Source: Fratercula arctica (Eukaryota > Chordata > Aves > Charadriiformes > Alcidae). From it: a stretch of 64,000 nt of DNA. How positions within the stretch are numbered: the stretch's first letter is position 1; every line of letters begins with the position of its first letter. The notes beneath the pieces were generated by a model that was given only the letters and a program-made list of their open reading frames with translations, was not told the DNA's origin and did no database searches. Where the stretch lies: positions 31,748,355-31,812,354 of the forward strand of contig CANTUZ010000007.1 of the NCBI GenBank assembly GCA_947846985.1, given 5' to 3'. The position numbers were made by a program, and so were the translations under genes. Of this stretch, positions 59,676-64,000 are shown one piece after another.

Positions 59676-62600
59676 CTGTGGAAAGAAAGCCAACCCTTAA
59701 TAGCAAATAAATCAGCAAGACAGAGTTGGTAATCTTGAGTTAAAGTAGTAAATGTACTTATTAATCTTTAAAGCTTGCCTGGTTAGCCCGAAAGAAGAGA
59801 AGCAACGACTTAGAGTGAAAGCTCTGCACACAGCAGTAAAATGCTAAATAACTGTTAAGTGGTCAGTAAGATGCTTTGATTTAGTTTTAAATGGTGTAAA
59901 CATTTTGGCAGAGGATGCTTTATGGCAAGTTTGTTGATTTAAATATCCAGATGTTAAAAATTAATCAGAATACCAGACTTCTTTTGCTTTACTTCCATTT
60001 TCATTATAAAAACCCCCTTTAACCCCATCCAGAGTAACTTACCCAACTTTTTCAGTTTTACAGTAGTAGACACAGTAAAATATTGCAAGAAGTATGATAA
60101 CCAGTGCTACTGCAGGAAGAACAGCTACTAAAATAAAATCTAAAGTGTTCCAAAGGTGGTTACATTTGGGACCCATGTACCAATATTCCTTCCAGTCCAC
60201 TCTGAAGTAATCACATCTGCAAATAAAAATATTAATTTTTAGCAACATTATTTTAATTTAAAAATAAATAATACCAAAAAAAAGAAAATATTTTGCTATA
60301 TAATTATTTATCATTGAATTCTGCAGGGGTCAAGATACTCATTAGTTTTCCTGTTTGTCTAAAGATGTTTGTTATCTTAGTAATACGCATCTCATTCTAG
60401 ATCTGATGTAAATGCACTCTGTCAGGCTCTGGGTCAACCAAATCCAAGTTCGCATTCCAGCAAGTCCAAGATAATAAGCTTTGCTGAGAATAGGGTATAT
60501 TACCCTAGTCATTCAGGTCAAAGATCTTTTTGCCATCTGTAAGCATGGCAAAGCTTCTGAATTTCCAGATTAGACTATGCAGAGAAAACTGAAATGTCAC
60601 ATTGCTACTTATCATTATGATACTGATGCACCTTCTATGGCAAAGCAGCAACACAACCCATAGTAGATTGACAGAATATGTCCCCTCTGCTTTTATGAGT
60701 AAGACTTCTAATTGGATATTAATGTTGCTTTTTTAAATAGCTAAGTTATTTTAACTAATTCAGGGCTTCTTTTCTTTCCCTTCCTAAAGCATTGCTTCCT
60801 CCCCTAATACAAACGCTTCCACTGGAACGGAATGTCCCCAGCCTCTCTCACAATGGGAAGGTTCTTTTGACAGGGATTTTGCATCATTTGTTGTTGCAAA
60901 CATTCTGGATTTCAGTAACCTTTTCTGAAAGTTTGATCTTGACCTCCACTACTGATAATAATTTTCTTACTGCAATTTATACGCAATATTTGCATTAACC
61001 TCGATATGATTTAGAGTACATATTTTATACTTTCAGGAGTGTATCATTCCTTTGGAGCTGCACTTTGGAGTTGCACTAATATTTAGACAGTGTACTCAGT
61101 TATCTAATCTGGTATATTGGCTACAACTGGAGGCTAGCTGCATATGCATAAACAACAGACTGGGTCACGAGGAAATTGTTGCCTTGAATCCACCAGATAA
61201 TCGGATGAGCTTCATAACACTGCCCTGGTACTTTCATGCTGACTTTCTGTGAGTCTAAGAGTCAAGCTATATGTAAAAAACGTATGCTATATACGGTAAC
61301 AAGATTTTCTACTCAGATGACTAGATTGTTTTTAAGAAATGAAAAAAAACCCAACTACATAATGGAGAACAAGATATTAATATCTCTCTCTTTTTTTTTT
61401 TTTTTAACTCGAAGGAAATTTTGATCAACCTGGGAAAAAACTTGACTTGCCGTTACACAGCTTAATTCAGTTCTAAAGAAAAATATCTGAGACAATAGTA
61501 AGCATGTAAAAATCGAAGATTACACTGATTACCTAAATTATGAATTACACGGCCTACACATATTCTAAAACAGAAAATGCTGGAGAGCCCAGATTTGATG
61601 CTTTGTAACAGATTTATGAGTTTATGCAGATTGTGAATGAAGATCAACATCTACTTTCATGGATCACATTGCAGGGTCTAAATTTATGTCATCATTAATA
61701 ATATATTTGGCAAGATGCATTTACATAGCATATATTTACACAAATAAACAGACCAACCCCACACCATACCTGCAAAAAGGTTTTTCATTTTTACATTGAC
61801 AAGAAATATTGGTAGGACAGAAGCTTTCTGTATTACCCAGGCAAGCTCTAAAGTCCTCAACTCCAGTGCAGTTGGCTGCAAGTTAAAACAAAACAAGTAT
61901 TTATTTAATGCAATTACACAGTAACATACTGTTAGTGAGCTGTATTTCTAATTACAACAAAAATTTGAGCTTCATATGATGTACTTTGCAGACGATACTA
62001 AATCTTACTTTCCAGTGACTGGCTCCTTCAAAATTTTGAAATTATTTGAGAAATGAAGGTTTATCTGCTGATATTACTTAGAATTTGTACCCATCTTCCA
62101 GTTAGCCAGTAAATTGCATGGCTTATATTATTGTGATTTCTATCACATCATTTAAGCATGGCTGTATCTGAATTCCACTATGTATCCTCTCTGGATGGCT
62201 GGCAAAGGATAAAAATCATGAAACCCATTTGAGACTCAAACTCTCTAATTACAATTCTAATGAAAACCTTTTTGTGTGTTTTGCACTGGGATTATTCCTT
62301 ATTTTGGTCTACAAAGGGATTTGTTTTGCATTAATGTCGGTTATCCTCCATCTCTTTTACTATGTAAACTTCGTGGGCTGTAAATTATCTTCCAGAAGTT
62401 GAGTGCTGCTTACCATACTTCACAAGTGTATGGCTGTCTAAAACTAACTTCCTCATCAGCAACCTTAATCAGACATCAGAAGTCACCGCGTTTGGCACTC
62501 AAATCCTACATTCTTTGCTACCTGTTTCTTTCCTATGTAGGACTCGGTCTGAATGCTGTACTCATCGTTCATACCAGCAAGCTACAAGCTGACCCAAAGC

Positions 62601-62789
62601 CACTGAAGTCTGCGATTTACGGAGATGTACCCGAAATCTTGACATATAATGTATAACCAAACCATTAACTGCAAGACACCACTGGAAACACTGAAAGTTA
62701 AAAACGGTACCGTACATTGCAAGGCCAAGCACGATTATGATACTCAAAAAAGCACCAAACAGCCAATATAGCTGAGTATAATTTTGCAT
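53970..62789 (-). CDS. Unrecognised small type I membrane protein gene (gene-level entry)
   Basis: Six exons join in one frame: 62789-62711, 61875-61770, 60216-60043, 59259-59160, 55262-55174 and 54108-53970. They give 229 residues, with the 3' end open. Residues 1-27 are a signal peptide (LFGAFLSIIIVLGLAMYA). Residues 28-87 hold eight cysteines (29, 38, 46, 52, 54, 61, 63, 80) and two N-glycosylation sites (N28, N49), EGF-like in spacing. Residues 88-112 are a transmembrane helix (LVAVLPAVALVIILLAIFYC). The tail carries NPLY (124-127), NPAF (133-136) and many Pro, Ser and Arg. NPLY resembles integrin-beta NPxY adaptor motifs. The EGF-like module next to a membrane helix also recalls membrane mucins, but I cannot assign a family. 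Location upstream of ZNF711, same strand. Confidence 0.82.
55174..55262 (-). CDS. Membrane protein gene: cytoplasmic exon
   Basis: Phase 0 in, phase 2 out. It reads GVWAGQIPKPVLRREDSDDV then PTPRQLGNY. RREDSDD is a likely acidic phosphosite context (CK2-type). The acceptor is CTACATGTAG and the donor ACAG|GTGTGC. Confidence 0.82.
56700..56900 (+). mobile_element. Probable ancient tRNA-derived SINE (MIR-like)
   Basis: TGGCAGAGCGTTAG near 56709 resembles a polymerase III A box, and GTTCAAATCCC near 56764 a B box, at tRNA-like spacing. They are followed by AGCTGTGTCACAGATTACCT and later GGAGTGTTGCAAAGGTCCCA, which parallel the MIR body in order. The copy is strongly diverged. Confidence 0.5.
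57317..57400. repeat. Degraded palindromic interspersed repeat
   Basis: GGGTCAGATTCTCAGCTAGT at the left and CTCTGCACCAGCTGGGGACC at the right are imperfect inverted repeats. They resemble the GATTCTCAGCTGGTGTAAAT palindromic repeat I recall from turtle, crocodile and bird genomes. Family name not assigned. Confidence 0.4.
59160..59259 (-). CDS. Membrane protein gene: cytoplasmic NPLY exon
   Basis: Phase 2 in, phase 0 out. It reads KQTNPLYREAQHNPAFTAEM then ADSLGHGYQQSPR. The acceptor is TTCCCCAACCAG and the donor AGG|GTAAGA. NPLY and NPAF are candidate PTB-type adaptor or endocytosis motifs; this is inferred from motif only. Confidence 0.83.
59632..59670. repeat. T39 homopolymer
   Basis: Thirty-nine consecutive T, flanked by GGTTTTACTC and AAAACC. 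It could be a minus-strand poly(A) tail of a retroposed copy, but no recognisable body was found beside it. Confidence 0.9.
60043..60216 (-). CDS. Membrane protein gene: EGF-like end and transmembrane exon
   Basis: Phase 2 in, phase 2 out. It reads (R)CDYFRVDWKEYWYMGPKCN, HLWNTLDF, then a 25-residue hydrophobic helix and the stop-transfer residues YCKTEKV. The acceptor is ATTTTTATTTGCAG and the donor GG|GTAAGT. The conserved look of CRCDYF...GPKC next to the helix is typical of an extracellular module abutting the membrane. Confidence 0.88.
61770..61875 (-). CDS. Membrane protein gene: cysteine-rich exon
   Basis: Phase 1 in, phase 2 out. It reads (A)NCTGVEDFRACLGNTESF then CPTNISCQCKNEKPFC. 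The acceptor is TTTTAACTTGCAG and the donor GCAG|GTATGG. It has six cysteines and the glycosylation sites NCT and NIS. Confidence 0.82.
62711..62789 (-). CDS. Membrane protein gene: signal-peptide exon
   Basis: Begins MQNYTQLYWLFGAFLSIIIV then LGLAMY, a textbook signal peptide, and ends in phase 1 at TACG|GTACCG (a weak donor). The exon probably starts at 62885 after CTTTCTTCCTGTCAG, leaving about 95 nt of 5' UTR. This ATG is chosen because it starts the hydrophobic leader and the next exon supplies the cleavage site AMYA|N. Confidence 0.78.
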
Positions 62790-62885
62790 AGCTTTTCACA
62801 ATGAGAAGATACGCATTTAGAATGAAGCCAGAAAGTCAGAAGTGGAAGAGATGTCCGAGCAGATCCTTCTGAGCTCACCTGGCAA

Positions 62886-64000
62886 CTGACAGGAAGAAAG
62901 CGGTATCAGAGCATCGTTAATATTACTGTTTTGCTATTGTAAGAGGGATTTTACACCATGAACAGGTGGATTAGCAGACTCACAACTGATGCATTATTAG
63001 CTAGAGAAACTACGCTTTAGTTAGCAGTCTGTTTCAAAAAAAGATGGAAGCCTCCTTCCTCCCCACTGTCCAAGACAATCTAATCCAATATTTACTGTTA
63101 ATCAGAGAGAAATCTAAATGGCTACACAGTGATCAAGGCTTGCATTCATACAAATCTATTTCAATATATTGCATTCCTTTCTCTCAAGAAGGCATCAGCA
63201 TTGAAGCATTTTCCAAGACAACCTGAATATAGATCATATGTTATGACTATAAAGTACAGAACAACGAAAAATCCCTAGTAGCATTTGGTATCATATTATC
63301 TGGGAGATCAGTAAAAAAATTACAATTCTTTTAGCAACGTTACAAAAAATACTAAGGTAGTAGAAAATAACTAGCTGTTATTCTGCTGGAGAGAGCGCGA
63401 GCATGTGCCCTTTGATATTAATGCTGTAATATTCCGTGTCATTAAGGAACTCACTGCTGAGTCCTTCATAGTACCGTAGTCTATATAAATGCAAAGTTTT
63501 CCTTGAAGTGGTAACTTCTTTTGGCAATTTAAAGGCTAAAGTAGAATAAAAAAAAAATAATCCTCAAATCACAAACCAAAACTGTATTGGAAAAATAGTA
63601 ACTGCAGCTGGTTTACACCACTATCAGGTTAGTGATATCTAATTACTAGTAACTGGTAGTTACTAGTACCAGGTAAAGAACAGTTATAGTAATAAAATAA
63701 ATAAAATCTATCTGTAGGGAATCTTCCCTTTAAAAAAAATTCCTGACCAATACTGTATACTCTTAACAGAACCAGAGACACTTACCTTCTCATTTAAAAT
63801 AACCTTTTTTCAATGCATTCTTGTTTGTCTCAAAAAATACTTGCTATAAAAAGAATATATAATTTTTTTTAGCCCATGTACTGTGTATTTCTTCCTACTG
63901 AAAAAGAACCGAATCATCTCACTCATTTAAGACGTGTCCTTTTGACATGGACAGATTGACTCAAAATGATTCAAAACCACCAGAACACTTAGTATTTCAG
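62886..64000. other. Region upstream of the membrane protein gene
   Basis: AT-rich, with no CpG island. On the minus strand a strong donor GAGAAG|GTAAGT (exon end 63786) could belong to a noncoding 5' exon of the membrane protein gene, since all three frames just before it contain stops. No promoter is evident in the window. Confidence 0.35.

Larger units (their letters stand above)
54109..62710 (-). other. Introns of the membrane protein gene
   Basis: The introns are 61876-62710, 60217-61769, 59260-60042, 55263-59159 and 54109-55173. The largest contains a probable MIR-like SINE (about 56700-56900) and a degraded palindromic repeat (about 57317-57400). A T39 homopolymer lies at 59632-59670. 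Nothing else is recognised. Confidence 0.55.

Noticed and set aside
62562..62710. Continuation of the signal-peptide exon frame past 62711
   Set aside because: Splicing at TACG|GTACCG to the cysteine-rich exon gives a matching phase and a good signal cleavage site. The read-through has no such support.
63452..63541. Minus-strand exon-like stretch reading FKLPKEVTTSRKTLHLYRLR
   Set aside because: It lies upstream of an exon that already starts with Met and a signal peptide, and no partner exon in matching phase was found.

Overview
This window is vertebrate genomic DNA, most likely from a bird or another sauropsid. Genes are split into short exons with GT-AG introns. The intergenic DNA is AT-rich, one promoter lies in a strong CpG island, and recognisable repeats are few. 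Gene content and order match human Xq21 (POF1B next to ZNF711, tail to tail), a segment that is autosomal in birds (chicken chromosome 4p, passerine 4A). POF1B is far more compact here than I recall for the mammalian gene. All exons were called by eye from splice sites, phase and protein recognition. No database search was possible.

Layout: (1) 228-12517, plus strand: the 3' thirteen coding exons of POF1B, an actin-binding coiled-coil protein of epithelia; its N-terminal exons lie to the left of the window. (2) 12518-20690: convergent intergenic DNA with AATAAA clusters for POF1B, plus a few unassigned exon-like segments on the minus strand. (3) 20690-46313, minus strand: the complete ZNF711 gene (the ZFX/ZFY paralogue). 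It has a noncoding first exon in a CpG island (about 45860-46760), a start-codon exon, an acidic activation-domain exon, several small exons including one in-frame cassette, and one large exon with twelve C2H2 fingers. The predicted protein is 761 aa, or 807 aa with the cassette. (4) 46760-51900: no gene recognised; one stretch looks like an old LTR-type insertion. (5) 52056-62890, minus strand: a gene I do not recognise. It encodes a small type I membrane protein with a signal peptide, an eight-cysteine extracellular module, one transmembrane helix and a proline-rich tail with NPLY and NPAF motifs. Six exons join in one consistent frame; the 3' end is unresolved.

The three genes have no obvious shared pathway. 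POF1B works at epithelial actin and junctions, ZNF711 is a nuclear activator that binds CpG-island promoters, and the third product should sit in the plasma membrane. The features most worth a second look are the unrecognised membrane-protein gene, a near-perfect 76-bp palindrome in the ZNF711 CpG island, and ZFX-family AGGCCT sites just inside ZNF711's own first intron, which suggest autoregulation. No prokaryotic-type system, CRISPR array, tRNA or rRNA gene was seen.
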